Source: Aulostomus chinensis (lineage: Eukaryota; Chordata; Actinopteri; Syngnathiformes; Aulostomidae). Taken from it: a DNA stretch of 64,000 nucleotides. The stretch's first letter is position 1. Every line of letters begins with the position of its first letter. This document shows positions 18,147-33,134 of this stretch, piece by piece. The DNA lies in the NCBI GenBank assembly GCA_037954235.1, contig JBBMOA010000001.1:10349001-10413000 (forward strand), written 5' to 3'. The position numbers and the translations under genes were made by a program. The notes under the pieces were generated by a model that was not told the DNA's origin, made no database searches, and saw nothing but the letters and a program-made list of their open reading frames with translations.

Positions 18147-19194
18147 TCTTCTCCATGTTCAAGTTGGGCTAACTTTCCACAAATATTCAAAATTACTTTT
18201 GAAAATGAAAACATAGATCAAACCTGCCCTGTCAATCACCCACAATGGGCGGGTCATCCCACTCCCTATCAGGTTCCCCACTCCGTGACCCAGGAGGCTC
18301 CCTCTCCCTATCAGGACTAGAAATCCATTGGGGTCTCCCTGCTCAGGTAGGAGTCCTGCCCACAACGTTAAGCTGTTGATGTTCTAGAGGAGACAACATC
18401 TGATCTTTGTTAGATCCACCAGTCAAAGGTTTTCTTTAAAGGCTGTAGCAGCTGAGAATGAGGGAAAGAGAGAATTAATAACCATCTTAGTGAGGACATT
18501 TTGAAAAATGATGACATTTTATTGACTTGTAGCACTGCAAAAATCATCTCCCCTCCAAAAACCCTCTTCTCCAACTCTGTACTCAAGTTGTCTCCTCATC
18601 AGGCACCACAGGATCCAGGACGTTCAGTCAAAAAATCATTAGTGATTTTAAAAATGTCCATCAAACACAAAATAAGACTTCAAACAGGTTTACAATTTTA
18701 TTTTATGTTAACACATTTTGTCCATTTTGCCTCCACACTGTCCTTCATCTCATCATTTAACATCAGGACTGCTCCCAGATCAGCTCCATGACCTCATCCC
18801 AGCACCACAGTACCGTGCAGGAATGTTCCACACGGTTGACCAAACTTCCATTGCAGAAGAGATTCAGGCAGTTCCACCCACGCCATGCATCCTTGTATGC
18901 TGTAAGTGTGAGGCAATACAATACAGTATGTTTCAGTGACATACATTGAGACAGAAGACCTTGGTTTATTGGGTGATGTTTATTGACATGCCAATTGGAT
19001 TGTGGTGCCAATATGGCTGACTTGGTCGGTGTAAATCTTATCATCACAAAACAAAGTACACACAAATGTTCAAATTACTTTTCTAGACTTTAGTCCCCAA
19101 AGGAATTTCAGGCACCTGAAAGTGACTTTCATAAATCTGTGTGTCTGTGTACAGTACATGTCCCAAAAATGGAAAATAAAATTATTGGTCCCCA
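18147..19194. other. Unassigned spacer before the satellite
   Basis: At 18171-18220 lies the second copy of the short dispersed block found at 6831-6880. On the minus strand, 18763-18898 reads YKDAWRGWNCLNLFCNGSL and VNRVEHSCTVLWCWDEVMEL to a stop, preceded by an acceptor-like cacacttacag. I cannot identify it. No other feature is supported. Confidence 0.4.
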
Positions 19195-19400
19195 ATCTCA
19201 AGGATAAAATTACGCTACAGTGATGTAGTGAGAGTTGCTACAAACCTCAAAATGATGCTACAGTGATGTAGTGAGAGTTTCTACTAAACTTAAAATAATG
19301 CAACAGTATTGTAGTAAGAGTTGCTACGAACCTCAAAATAATGCGACAGTCATGTAGTGAGAGTTGCTACTAACCTCAAAATAATGCGACAGTGATGTCG
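19195..19400 (+). repeat. Left edge of the satellite, flank-type monomers
   Basis: The first monomers use gctacagtgatgtagtgaga followed by gttgctacaaacctcaaaat. They resemble the subfamily that fills the right end (60590-64000) more than the neighbouring core subtypes. The outermost unit is degenerate (ctcaaggataaaattac). Confidence 0.6.
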
Positions 19401-22400
19401 GAAGAATTGCTAATGATCTCAAAATGATGCTAACAGTAATGTAGTGAAAGTTTCGAATAACCTCAAAGTGATGTTGACAGTCATGTGGTTAGAGTTGCGA
19501 GTAACCTAAAAATGATGCTGACAGTGATGTAGTAAGAGTTGCTAATAACCTCAAAATGATGCTACAGTGATGTCGTAAGAATTGCTAATGATCTCCAAAT
19601 GATGCTACAGTGATGTAGTAAGAATTGCTAATGAACTCAAAATGATGCTAACAGTAATGTAGTGATAGTTGCTAATAAACTCAGTGATGCTGAATGTAAT
19701 GTAGTAAGAGTTGATACAAACCTAAAAATGCGAGTGATGTGGGAAGAATTGCTAATGATCTCAAAATGATGCGACAGTGCTGTAGTAAGAATTGCTAATA
19801 AACTCAAAATGATGCTAACAGTAATGGAGTGATAGTTGCTAATAAACTCAGTGATGCTGATAGTAATGTAGTAAGGGTTGCAACAAACCTTAAAATAATG
19901 ACACAGTAATGTGGTAAGAGTTGCTACGAACCTCAAAATAATGCGACAGTGATGTCAGAAGAATTGCTAATGATCTCAAAATGAGGTGACAGTGATATTC
20001 TTAAGACTTGCTAATAAACTCAAAATGGTACTGACGGTAATGTAGTGATAGTTGCTAATAAACTCAGTGATGCTTACAGTAATGTAGTAAGTGTTTCGAA
20101 CAACCTCAAAGTGATGCTGACAGTCATGTAGTAAGAGTTGCTACGAACCTCAAAATAATGCGACAGTGATGTCGGAAGAATTGCGAAAGCTCTCAAAATG
20201 ATGCGACAGTGATGTAGTAAGAATTGATACCAATCTCAAAATAATGCAACAGTGATGTCGTAAGAATTGCTAATGAACTAAAAATGAGGCTAAAAGTAAT
20301 GTAGTGAGAGTTGCTAATAAACTCAGGGATGCTTACAGTAATGTAGTAAGTGTTTACAACAACCTCAAAGTGATGCTGACAGTCACGTAGTAAGAGTTGG
20401 TACGAACCTTAAAATAATGCAACAATAATGTAGTAAGAGTTGCTACGAATATCAAAATAATGCGACAGTGATGTCAGAAGAATTGCTAATGAACTCAAAA
20501 TGATGCTAACAGTAATGTAGTGAAAGTTTTGAATAACCTCAAAGTGATATTGACACTCATGCGGTTAGAGTTGCGAGTAACCTAAAAATGATGCTGACAG
20601 TAAGATAGTAAGAGTTGCTAATAACCTCAAAATAATGCTACAGTGATGTCTAAAGAATTGCTAATGATCTCAAAATGATGCGACAGTGATGTCAGAAGAA
20701 TTGATAATTATCTCAAAATGATGCTAACTGTAATGTAGTGAAAGTTTCGAATAACCTCAAAGTGATGCCGACAGTCATGTGGTTTGAGTTGCGAGTAACC
20801 TAAAAATGATGCTGACAGTGATGTAGTAAGAGTTGCTAATAACCTCAAAATAATGCTACAGTGATGTAGTAAGAGTTGCTACGAATCTCAAAATAATGCG
20901 ACAGTGATGTCGGAAGAATTGCTAATGATCTCAAAATGATGCGACGGTGATGTCGTAAGAATTGCTTATCATCTCAAAAGGATGCTAACTGTAATGTAGT
21001 GAAAGTTTCGAATAACCTCAAAGTGATGCTGACAGTCATGTAGTAAGAGTTGCTACGAACCTCAAAATGATGCTGACAGTCATGTAGTATAAATTGCTAA
21101 TGAACTCAAAATGATGTTAACAATGACGTAGTGATAGTTGATAAACTCAGTGACGCTTACAGTAATGTAGTAAGTGTTTCGAAAAACCTCAGAGTGATGC
21201 TGACAGTCATGTAGTAAGTGTTGCTAATGAACTCAAAATGATGCTAACAGTCATGGAGTGATGGTTACTAATAAACTCAGTGATGCTTACAGTAATGTAC
21301 TCAGTGTTTCGAACAACCTCAAAGTGATGCTGACAGTCATGTAGTAAGAGTTGCTACGAACCTTAAAATAATGCAACAGTAACGTATTAAGAGTTGCTAC
21401 GAATATCAAAATAATGCGACAGTGATGTCAGAAGAATTGGTAATGATCTCAAAATGATGCGACAGTGATGTCGTAAGAATTGCTTATCATCTCAAAAGGA
21501 TGCTAACTGTAATGTAGTGAAAGTTTCGAATAACCTCAAAGTGATGCTGACAGTCATGCTGTTGGAGTTGCAAGTAACCTAAAAATGATGCTGACAGTGA
21601 TGTCTTAAGAACTGCTATTAAACTCAAAAAGATGCGAACAGTAACGTAGTGATAGTTGCTAATAAACTCAGTGATGCTTACAGTAATGTAGTAAGTGTTT
21701 CGAACAACCTCAAAGTGATGCTGACAGTCATGTAGTAAGAGTTGCTACTAACCTCAAAATAATGCTACAGTGATGTCGTAAGAATTGCTCATGAACTCAA
21801 AATGATGCAAACAGTAATGTAGTGAGAGTTGCTAATAAACTCAGTGATGCTTACAGTAATGCAGTAAGTGTTTCAAACAACCTCAAAGTGATGCTGACAG
21901 TCATGTGGTTAGAGTTGCTACGAACCTTAAAATAATGCGACAGTGATGTCGGAAGAATTGCTAATGATCCCAAAATGATGCGACAGTGATGTAGTAAATA
22001 TTGCTAATGAACTCAAAACGATGCTAACAGTAATGGAGTAAAGTTTCGAATAACCTCAAAGTGATGCTGACAGTCATGTGGTTTGAGTTGCGAGTAACCT
22101 AAAAATGATGCTGACAGTGATGTAGTAAGAGTTGCTAATAACCTCAAAATAATGCTACAGTGATGTAGTAAGAGTTGCTACGAACCTCAAAATAATGCGA
22201 CAGTGATGTCGGAAGAATTGCTAATGATCTCAAAATGATGCGACGGTGATGTAGTAAGAATTGCTAATGTTCTCAAAATGATGCGAATAATAATGGAGTG
22301 AAAGTTTCGAATAACCTCAAAGTGATGCTGACAGTCATGCTGTTGGAGTTGCAAGTAACCTAAAAATGATGCTGACAGTGATGTCTTAAGAACTACTATT

Positions 22401-25400
22401 AAACTCAAAAAGATGCTAACAGTATCGTAGTGATAGTTGCTAATAAACTCAGTGATGCTTACAGTAATGTAGTAAGTGTTTCAAACAACCTCAAAGTGAT
22501 GCTGACAGTCATGTAGTAAGAGTTGCTACAAACCTCAAAATAATACTACAGTGATGTAGTAAGAGTTGCTACAAACCTCAAAATAATGCTACAGTGAAGT
22601 CGTAAGAATTGCTAATGAACTCAAAATGATGCTAACAGTAATGTAGTGAGAGTTGCTAATAAACTCAGTGATGCTGAAAGTAATGTAGTAAGTGTTTCGA
22701 ACAACCTCAAAGTGATGCTGACAGTCATGTGGTTAGAGTTGCTACGAACCTTAAAATAATGCGACCGTGATGTCGGAAGAATTGCTAATCATCTCAAAAT
22801 GATGCTGACAGTCATGTAGTAAGAGTTGCTACTAACCTTAAAATAATGCAACAGTAACGTATTAAGAGTTGCTACGAACCTCAAAATAATGCGACAGTGA
22901 TGTCGGAAGAATTGGTATTGATCTCAAAATGATGCTAACAGTAATGTAGTGATAGTTGCTAATCAACTCAGTGATGCTGACAGTGATGTAGTAAGTGTTT
23001 CGAACAACCTCAAAGTGATGCTGACAGTCATGTAGTGAGAGTTGCTACGAACCTCAAAATAATGCGACAGTGATGAAGGAAGAATTTCTATTGATCTCAA
23101 AATGATGTGACAGTGATGTCGTAAGAATTGCTAATGAACTCAAAATGATGCTAACAGTAATGTAGTGAAAAATTCGAATAACCTCAAAGTAATGCTGAAA
23201 GTCATGTGGTTAGAGTTGCGAGTAACCTAAAAATGATGCTGACAGCGATGTCGTAAGAATTGCCATTAACCTCAAAATGATGCTAACAGTAATGTAGTGA
23301 TAGTTGCTAATAAACTCAGTGATGCTGACAGTAATGTAGTAAATGTTTCGAACAACCTCAAAGTGATGCTGACAGTAATGTAGTAAGAGTTGCTACGAAT
23401 ATCAAAATAATGCGACAGTGATGTCAGAAGAATTGATAATGATCTCAAAATGATGCTAACTGTAATTTAGTGAAAGTTTCGAATAACCTCAAAGTGATGC
23501 TGACAGTCATGTGGTTTGAGTTGCGAGTAACCTAAAAATGATGCTGAAAGTAATGTAGTTAGAGTTATTAATAACCTCAAAATAATGCTACAGTGATGTA
23601 GTAAGAGTTGCTCCGAACCTCAAAATAATGCGACAGTGATGTCGGAAGAATTGCTAATGATCTCAAAATGATGCGACAGTGATGTAGTAAGAATTGCGAA
23701 TGTACTCAAAATGATGCGAATAGTAATGGAGTGAAAGTTTCGAATAACCTCAAAGTGATGCTGACAGTGATGTCATAAGAACTGCTATTAAACTCAAAAA
23801 GATGCTAACAGTAACGTAGTGATAGTTGCTAATAAACTCAGTGATGCTTACAGTAATGTAGTAAGTGTTTCAAACAACCTCAAAGTGATGCTGACAGTCA
23901 TGTAGTAAGAGTTGCTACAAACCTCAAAATAATGCTACAGTGATGTCGTAAGAATTGCTAATGAACTCAAAATGATGCTAACAGTAATGTAGTGAGAGTT
24001 GCTAAAAAACTCAGTGATGCTGACAGTAATGTAGTAACTGTTTCGAACAACCTCAAAGTGATGATGACAGTAATGTATTAAGAGTTGCTACGAACCTTAA
24101 AATAATGCAACAATAATGTAGTAAGAGTTGCTACGAACCTCAAAATAATGTGACAGTGATGTCGCATGAATTTCTAATGAACTCAAAATGATGCTAACAA
24201 TAATGGAGTGAAAGTTTCTAATAACCTAAAAATGAAGCTGACAGTGATGTCGTAAGAAATACTATTAAACTCAAAATGATGCGAACAGTAACGTAGTGAT
24301 AGTTGATAATAAACTCAGTGATGCTTACAGTAATGTAGTAAGTGTTTTGAACTACCTCAGTGATGCTGACAGTCATGTAGTAAGAGTTGCAACGAACCTC
24401 AAAATAATGCCACAGTTATTTCGCAAGAATTGCTAATGAACTCAAAATGATGCGAAGAGTAATGTAGTGATAGCTGCTAATAAAATCAGTGATGCTTTCA
24501 GTAATGTACAAAGTGTTTCGAATAACCTCAAAGTGAGGCTGACAGTCATGTGATTAAAGTTGCGAGTCACCTAAAAATGATGCTGACAGTATTGTAGTAA
24601 GAGTTGCTACGAAGCTAAAAATAATGCGACAGTGATGTAGTAAGAATTGCTCATGAACTCAAAATGATGCTAACAGTAATGTAGTAATGGTTACTAATGA
24701 ACTCAGTGATGCCTACAGTAATGTAGTAAGTGTTTCGAACAACCTCAAAGTGATGCTGACAGTCATGTAGTAAGAGTTACTACTCACCTCAAACTAACGC
24801 AAAAGTAATTTAGTAAGAGTTGATACGAACCTCAAAAAAATGCGACAGTGATGTCGGAAGAATGGCAAATGATCTCAAAATGATGCTAACAGTAATGTAG
24901 TGAAAGTTGCGAATAACCTAAAAATGATGCTGACAGTACTGTAGTAAGAGTTGCTAATAACCTCAAAATAATGCTACAGTGATGTCGTAAGAATTGCTAA
25001 TGATCTCAAAATGATGCTTACAGTAATTTTGTGACAGTTGCAAATAAATTCAGTGATGCTGACCGTCATGTGGTTAGAGTTGCTACGAACCTTAAAATAA
25101 TGCGACTGTAATGTCGGAAGAATTGATAAACATCTCAAAATGATTCGACAGTGATGGAGTAAAAATTGCTTATGCACTCAAAATGATGCTAACAGTAATG
25201 TAGTGAAAGTTGCAAATATCCTCAAAGTGATGCTGACAGTCATGTAGTAAGAGTTGCTACGAACCTAAAAATAATGCCACAGTTATTTTGTAAGAATTGC
25301 TAATGAACTCAAAATGATGCTAACAGTAATGTAGTGATAGCTGCTAATAAAATCAGTGATGCTTTCAGTAATGTACTAAGTGTTTCGAACAACCTCAAAG

Positions 25401-28400
25401 TGAGGCTGATAGTCATGTGATTAAAGTTGCGAGTCACCTAAAAATGATGCTGACAGTAATGTAGTAAGAGTTGCTACGAAGCTCAAAATAATGCGACAGT
25501 GATGTCGGAAGAATTGGTATTGATCTCAAAATGATGCTAACAGTAATGTAGTGATAGTTGCTAATCAACTCAGTGATGCTGACAGTGATGTAGTAAGTGT
25601 TTCGAACAACCTCAAAGTGATGCTGACAGTCATGTAGTGAGAGTTGCTACGAACCTCAAAATAATGCGACAGTGATGAAGGAAGAATTTCTATTGATCTC
25701 AAAATGATATGACAGTGATGTCGTAAGAATTGCTAATGAACTCAAAATGATGCTAACAGTAATGGAGTGAAAGTTTCGAATGACCTCAAAGTGATGCTGA
25801 CAGTCATGTGGTTCGAGATGCGAGTAACCTAAAAATGATGCTGACAGTGATGTAGTAAGAGCTGCTAATAACCTCAAAATAATGCTCCAGTGAGGTAGGA
25901 TAAATTGTTAATTAACTCAAAAATGATGTGAACAATAATGTAGTGAAAGTTTCGAATAACCTCAAAGTGATGCTGAGAGTAATGTGGAACATGTTTTGAA
26001 TAACCTCAAAGTGATGCTGACAGTCCTGTAGTAAGTGTTGCTACAAACCTCAAAATAATGCGAAAGTAATGTAGTAAAAGTTGCTACGAACCTCAAAATA
26101 TTGCGACAGTGATGTCGGAAGAATTGCTCATGAACTCAAGATGATGCTAACGGCAATGTAGTGATAGTTGCTAAGAAACTCAGTGATGCTTACAGTAATG
26201 TAGTAAGAGTTTCGAACAACCTCAAAGTGATGCTGACAGTCATTTAGTAAGAGTTGCTAATTAACTCAATTCAATGCTACAGTGATGTCGGAAGAATTGC
26301 TCATAAACTCAAAATGATGCTAACAGTAATGTAGTGATAGTTGCGAATAAACTCAAAGTGATGCTGACACTCATGTACTAAGAGTTGCTACGAACCTCAA
26401 TATAATGCAACAGTAATGAAGTAAAAGTTGCTACGAACCTCAAAATATTACGACAGTGATGTCAGAAGAATTGCTCATGAACTCAAAATGATGCTAACAG
26501 TAATGTAGTGATAGTTGCTAATCAACTCAGTGATGCTGACAGTGACGTAGTAAGTGTTTTGAACAACCTCAAAGTGATGCTGACAGTCATGTAGTAAGAG
26601 TTGCTACGAACCTCAAAATAATGTGACAGTGATGTCGGAAGAATTGCTAATGAACTCAAAATGATGCTAACAGTAATGGAGTGAACGTTTCGAATAACCT
26701 CAAAGTGATGCTGACAGTCATGTAGAAAGAGTTGCTATGAACCTCAAAATAATGCGACAGTGATGTCAGAAGAATTGCTAAAGATCTCAAAATGATGCGA
26801 CAGTGATGTAGTAAGAATTGCTAATGAACTCAAAATGATGCTAAACGATATGGAGTGAAAGTTTAGAATAACCTCAAAGTGATGCTGACAGTCCTGTAGT
26901 AAGTGTTGCTTCGAACAACCTAAAGGTGATGCTGACAGTCATTTAGTAAGAGTTGCTATTGAACTCAATTCAATGCTACAGTGATGTCGTGGGAATTGCT
27001 CATAAACTCAAAATGATGCTAACAGTAATGTAGTGATAGTTGCTAATAAACTCAAAGTGATGCTGACAGTAATGTAGAAAGAGTTGCTAGGAACCTTAAA
27101 ATAATGCAAAAATAATGTAGTAAGAGTTGCTACGAACCTAAAAATATTGCGGCAGAGATGTCAGAAGAATTGCTGATGATCTCAAAATGATGCGACAGTG
27201 ATTTAGTAATAATTGCTAATGAACTCAAAATGATGCTAATAGTAATGGAGTGAACGTTTAGAATAACCTCAAAGTGATGCTGACAGTCATGTAGTAAGAG
27301 TTGCTACGAACCTCAAAATAATGCGACAGTGATGTCGGAAGAAATGCTAATGAACTCAAGATTATGCTAACAGTAATGTAGAGATAGTTGCTAAGAAACT
27401 CAGTGATTTTTACAGTAATGTAGTAAGAGTTTCGAAAAACCTCAAAGTGATACTGACAGTCATTTAGTAAGAGTTGCTAATGAACTCAATTTAATGCTAA
27501 AGTGATGTCGTGAGAATTGCTCATAAACTCAAAATGATGCTAACAGTAATTTAGTGATAGTTGCTAATAAACTCAAAGTGATGCTGACAGTAATGTAGTA
27601 AGAGTTTCTACGAACCTTAAAATAATGCAAAGATAATGTAGTAAGAGTTGCTACGAATCTCAAAATAATGCGACAGTGATGTCAGAAGAATTGCTCATGA
27701 ACTCAAAATGATGCTAACAGTAATGTAGTGATAGTTGCGAATAACCTCAGTGATGCTGACAGTGATGTAGTAAGTGTTTTGAACAACCTCAAAGTGATGC
27801 TGACAGTCATGTAGTAAGAGTTGCTACGAACCTTAAATTAATGCAACAATAATGTAGTAAGAGTTGCTACAAACCTCAAAATAATGTGACAGTGATGTCA
27901 GAAGAAATGCTAATGACCTCAAAATGATGCGACAGTGATGTAGTAAGAATTGCTAATGAACTCAAAATGATGCTAACAGCAATGGAGTGAAACTTTCGAA
28001 TAACCTCAAAGTGATGCTTACAGTCATGAAGTAAGTGTTGCTATGAACCTCAAAATAATGCGACAGTAATGTAGTAAAAGTTGCTACGAACCTCAAAATA
28101 TTGCGACATTGATGTCGGAAGAATTGCTAATGAACTCAAAATGATGCTAACAGTAATGTAGTGATAGTTGCTAATCAATTCAGTGATGCTTACAGTAATG
28201 TAGGAAGTGTTTCGAATAACCTCAAAGTGATGCTGACAGTCATGTACTAAGAGTTGCTACGAACCTCAATATAATGCAACAGTAATGAAGTAAAAGTTGC
28301 TAAGGACCTTAAAATATTGCGACAGTGATGTCGGAAGAATTGCTAATGAACTCAAAATGATGCTAACAGTAATGTAGTGATAGTTGCTAATCAACTCAGT

Positions 28401-30187
28401 GATGCTTACAGTAATGTAGAAAGAGTTTCGAACAACCTCAAAGTGATGGTGAAAGTCATGTAGGAAAAGTTGCTACGAATCTCAAAATAATGCGACAGTG
28501 ATGTCAGAAGAATTGCTCATTAACTCAAAATGATGCTAACAGTAATGCAGTGATAGTTGCTAATCAACTCAGTGATGCTGACAGTAATGTAGTAAGTGTT
28601 TCGAATAACCTCATAGTGATGGTGAAAGTCATGTAGGAAGAGTTGCTACGAATCTCAAAATAATGCGACAGTGATGTCAGAAGAATTGCTAAAGATCTCA
28701 AAATGATGCGACAGTGATTTAGTAAGAATTGCACATGAACTCAAAATGATGCTAACAGTAATGGAGTGAACGTTTCGAATAACCTCAAAGTGATGCTGAC
28801 AGTCATGTACTAAGAGTTGCGACGAACCTGAATATAATGCAACAGTAATGAAGTAAAAGTTGCTACGAACCTAAAAATATTGCGACAGTGATGTCGGAAG
28901 AATTGCTAATGAACTTAAAATGATGCTAACAGTAATGTAGTGATAGTTGCTAATCAACTCAGTGATGCTAACCGTAATGTAGTAAGAGTTTTGAACAACC
29001 TCAAAGTGATGCTTACAGTAATGTAGTAAGAGTTTCGAATAACCTCAAAGTGATGGTGAAAGTGATGTAGTAAGAGTTGCTACGAACCTTAAAATAATGC
29101 AACAATAATGTAGTAAGAGTTGCGACGAAACTCTAAATAATGTGACAGTGATGTCGGAAGAATTGCTAATGATCTCAAAATGATGCGACAGTGATTTAGA
29201 AAGAATTGCTAATGAACTCAAAATGATGCTAACTGTAATGGAGTGAACGTTTCGAATAACCTCAAAGTGATGCTGACAGTCATGTACTAAGAGTTGCTAC
29301 GAACCTCAAAATAATGCGACAGTGATGTCGGAAGAATTGCTAATGAACTCAAAATGATGCTAACAGTAATGTAGTGATAGTTGCTAATCAAGTCAGTGAT
29401 GCTTACAGTAATGTACTACGTGTTTCGAATAACCTCAAAGTGATGCTGACAGTCATGTAGTAAGAGTTGCTATGAACCTCAAAATAATGCGACAGTGATG
29501 TCAGAAGAATTGCTAAAGATCTCAAAATGATGCGACAGTGATTTAGTAAGAATTGTTCATGAACTCAAAATGATGCTAACAGTAATGGAGTGAACGTTTC
29601 GAATAACCTCAAAGTGATGCTGACAGTCTTGTACTAAGAGTTGCTACGAACCTCAAAGTAATGCGACAGTGATGTCGGAAGAATTGCTAATGATCTCAAA
29701 ATGATGCGACAGTGATGTAGTAAGAATTGCTAATGAACTCAAAATGATGCTAACAGTAATGGAGTGAAAGTTTCGAATAACCTCAAAGTGATGCTTACAG
29801 TCATGTAGTAAGTGTTGCTTCGAACAACCTAAAGGTGATGCTGACAGTCATTGAGTAAGAGTTGCTATTGAACTCAATTCAATGCTACAGTGATGTCGTG
29901 GGAATTGCTCATAAACTCAAAATGATGCTAAAAGTAATGTAGTGATAGTTGCTAATAAACTCAAAGTGATGGTGACAGTAATGTAGTAAGAGTTGCTAGG
30001 AACCTTAAAATAATGCAACAATAATGTAGTAAGAGTTGCTTCGAACCTCAAAATATTGCGGCAGTGATGTCAGAAGAATTGCTAATGATCTCAAAATGAT
30101 GCGACAGTGATTTAGTAAGAATTGCTAATGAACTCAAAATGATGCTAACAGTAATGGAGTGAACGTTTAGAATAACCTCAAATTGAT

Positions 30188-30665
30188 GCTGACAGTCATG
30201 TTCTAACAGTTGCTACGAACCTCAAAATAATGCGACAGTAATGTAGTAAAAGTTGCCACGAATCTCAAAATATTGCGACAGTGATGTCGGAAGATTTGCT
30301 AATGAACTCCAGATGATGCTAACAGTAATGGAGTGAAACTTTCGAAAAACCTCAAAGTGATGCTGACAGTCATGTAGTAAGAGTTGCTACGAACCTCAAA
30401 ATAATGCGACAGTAATGTAGTAAAAGTTGCTACGAACCTCAAAATATTGCGACAGTGATGTCGGAAGAATTGCTAATGAACTCAAGATGATGCTAAAAGT
30501 AATGGAGTGAAACTTTCGAAAAACCTCAAAGTGATGCTGACAGTCATGTAGTAAGAGTTGCTACGAACCTCAAAATAATGCGACAGTAATGTAGTAAAAG
30601 TTGCTACGAACCTCAAAATATTGCGAAAGTGATGTCGGAAGAATTGCTAATGAACTCAAGATTAT
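30188..30665 (+). repeat. Local 174-bp higher-order repeat, about 2.7 copies
   Basis: Four-monomer unit D-E-A/F-C. Units start at 30188, 30362 and 30536 (exact 174-bp spacing); the third breaks off after about three monomers. The last two are nearly identical, the first more diverged. Confidence 0.9.
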
Positions 30666-32089
30666 GCTAACAGTAATGTAGTGATAGTTGCTAAGAAACT
30701 CAGTGATGCTTACAGTAATGTCGTAAGAGTTTCGAAAAACCTTAAAGTGATGCTGACAGTCATTAGGTAAGAGTTGCTAATGAACTCAATTTAATGCTAA
30801 AGTGATGTCGTGAGAATTGCTCAAAAACTCAAAATGATGCTAACAGTAATGTAGTGATAGTTGCTAATGAACTCAAGATGATGCAAACAGTAATGTAGTG
30901 ATAGTTGCTAATGAACTCAGTGATGCTGACAGTGATGTAGTAAGTGTTTCGAACAACCTCAAAGTGATGCTGACAGTCATGTAGTAAGAGTTGCTACGAA
31001 CCTTAAACTAATGCAAAAATAATGTAGTAAGAGTTGCTACGAACCTCAAAATAATGTGACAGTGATGTCGGAAGAACTGCTAATGATCTCAAAATGATGC
31101 GACAGTGATGGAGTAAGAATTGCTCATGAACTCAAAATGATGCTAACAGTAATGGAGTGAAACTTTCAAATAACCTCAAAGTGATGCTTACAGTCATGTA
31201 GTAAGTGTTGCTACGAACCTCAAAATAATGCGACAGTAATGTAGTAAAAGTTGCTACGAACCTCAAAATATTGCGACAGTGATGTCGGAATAATTGCTAA
31301 TGAACTTAAAATGATGCTAACAGTAATGTAGTGATAGTTGCTAATAAACTCAGTGATGCTTAAAGTAATGTAGTAAGTGTTTCGAATAACCTCAAAGTGA
31401 TGCTGACAGTCATGTAGTAAGAGTTGCTACGAACCTCAAAATAATGCGACAGTGATGTCAGAAGAATTGCTAAAGCTCTCAAAATGATTCAAAAGTGATT
31501 TAGTAAGAATTGCTCATGAACTCAAAATGATGCTAACAGTAATGGAGTGAACGTTTCGAATAACCTCAAAGTGATGCTGACAGTCATGTAGTAAGTGTTG
31601 CTACGAACCTCAAAATATTGCGACAGTGATGTCGGAGGAATTGCTAATGAACTCAAGATGATGCTAACAGTAATGTAGTGATAGCTGCTAATGAACTCAC
31701 AGTGATGCTGACAGTAATGTATTAAGAGTTGCTAAGAACCTCGAAATAATGCAACAATAATGTAGTAAGAGTTGCTATGAACCTCAAAAAATGCGACAGT
31801 GATGTCAGAAGAATTGCTAATGATCTCAAAATGATGCTGACAGTCATGTAATAAGAGTTGCTACTAACCTCAAAATGATGCTAACAGTAATGTAATGATA
31901 GTTGCTAATAAAGTCAAAGTGATGCTGACAGTAATGTAGTAAGTGTTTCGAACAACCTCAAAGTGATTATGACAGTCATGTAGTAAGAGTTGCTACGAAC
32001 CTTAAAATAATGCAACAATAATGGAGTAAAAGTTGCTCCGAACCTCAAAATAATGTGACAGTGATGTCAGAAGAATTGCTAATGATCTC

Positions 32090-32830
32090 AAAATGATGCG
32101 ACAGTGATGTAGTAAGTGTTGCTACGAACCTTAAAATAATTCGACAGTGATTTTTGGAAGAATTGCTAATGATCTCAAAATGATGCGACAGTGATGTAGT
32201 AAGAATTGCTAATGAACTCAAAAGGGTGCTAACAGTAATGGAGTGAAAGTTTCGAATAACCTCAAAGTGATTCTGACAGACATGTGGTTTGAGTTGCGAG
32301 TAAATAAAAAATGATCCTGACAGTGATGTCGTAAGAATTGCTATTGAACTCAAAACGATGCAAACAGTAATGTAGTGATAGTTGCTAATCAACTCAGTGA
32401 TGCTTACAGTAATTTACTAAGTGTTTCGAACAACCTCAAAATGATGCTGACAGTCATGTAGTAAGAGTTGCTACGAACCTCAAAATAATGCGACAGTAAT
32501 GTCATAAAAGTTGCTACGAACCTCAAAATATTGCGACAGTGATGTAGTAAGAATTGCTAATGAACTCGAAATGATGATAACAGTTATGTAGTGATAGTTG
32601 CTAATCAACTCAGTGATGCTTACAGTAATGTACTAAGAGTTTCGAACAACCTCAAAGTGATGCTGACAGTCATGCAGTAAGAGTTGCTACGAACCTCAAA
32701 ATAATGCGACAGTGATGTCAGAAGAATTGCTAATGATCTCAAAATGATGCTACAGTGATTTAGTAAGAATTGCTAATGAACTCAAAATGATGCTAACAGT
32801 AACGGAGTGAACGTTTCGAATAACCTCAAA
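32090..32830 (+). repeat. 0.74-kb satellite block, copy 1 of 3
   Basis: Diagnosed by gacagtgatttttggaag, aactcaaaagggtgctaaca, gtggtttgagttgcgagtaa and taacggagtgaacg. The same series recurs 1686 bp later (33776-34516) and again 4083 bp after that (37859-38599). Confidence 0.85.
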
Positions 32831-33134
32831 GTGATGCTGACAGTCATGTGGTAAGAGTTGCTATTGAACTCAAAACGATGCTAACAGTAATGTAGTGATA
32901 GTTGCTATAAACTGAAGTGATGCTTACAGTAATGTAATAAGTGTTTCGAACAACCTCAAAGTGATGCTGAAAGTCATGCAGTAAGAGTTGCTACTAACCT
33001 CAATTTAATGCTACAGTGATGTCTTTAAATAGATAAAAAACTCAAAGTGATGCTGAATGTATTGTAGTAAGAGTTGCTACGAACCTTTAAATAATGCAAC
33101 AGTAATGTAGTAAAAGTTGCTACGAACCTCAAAA

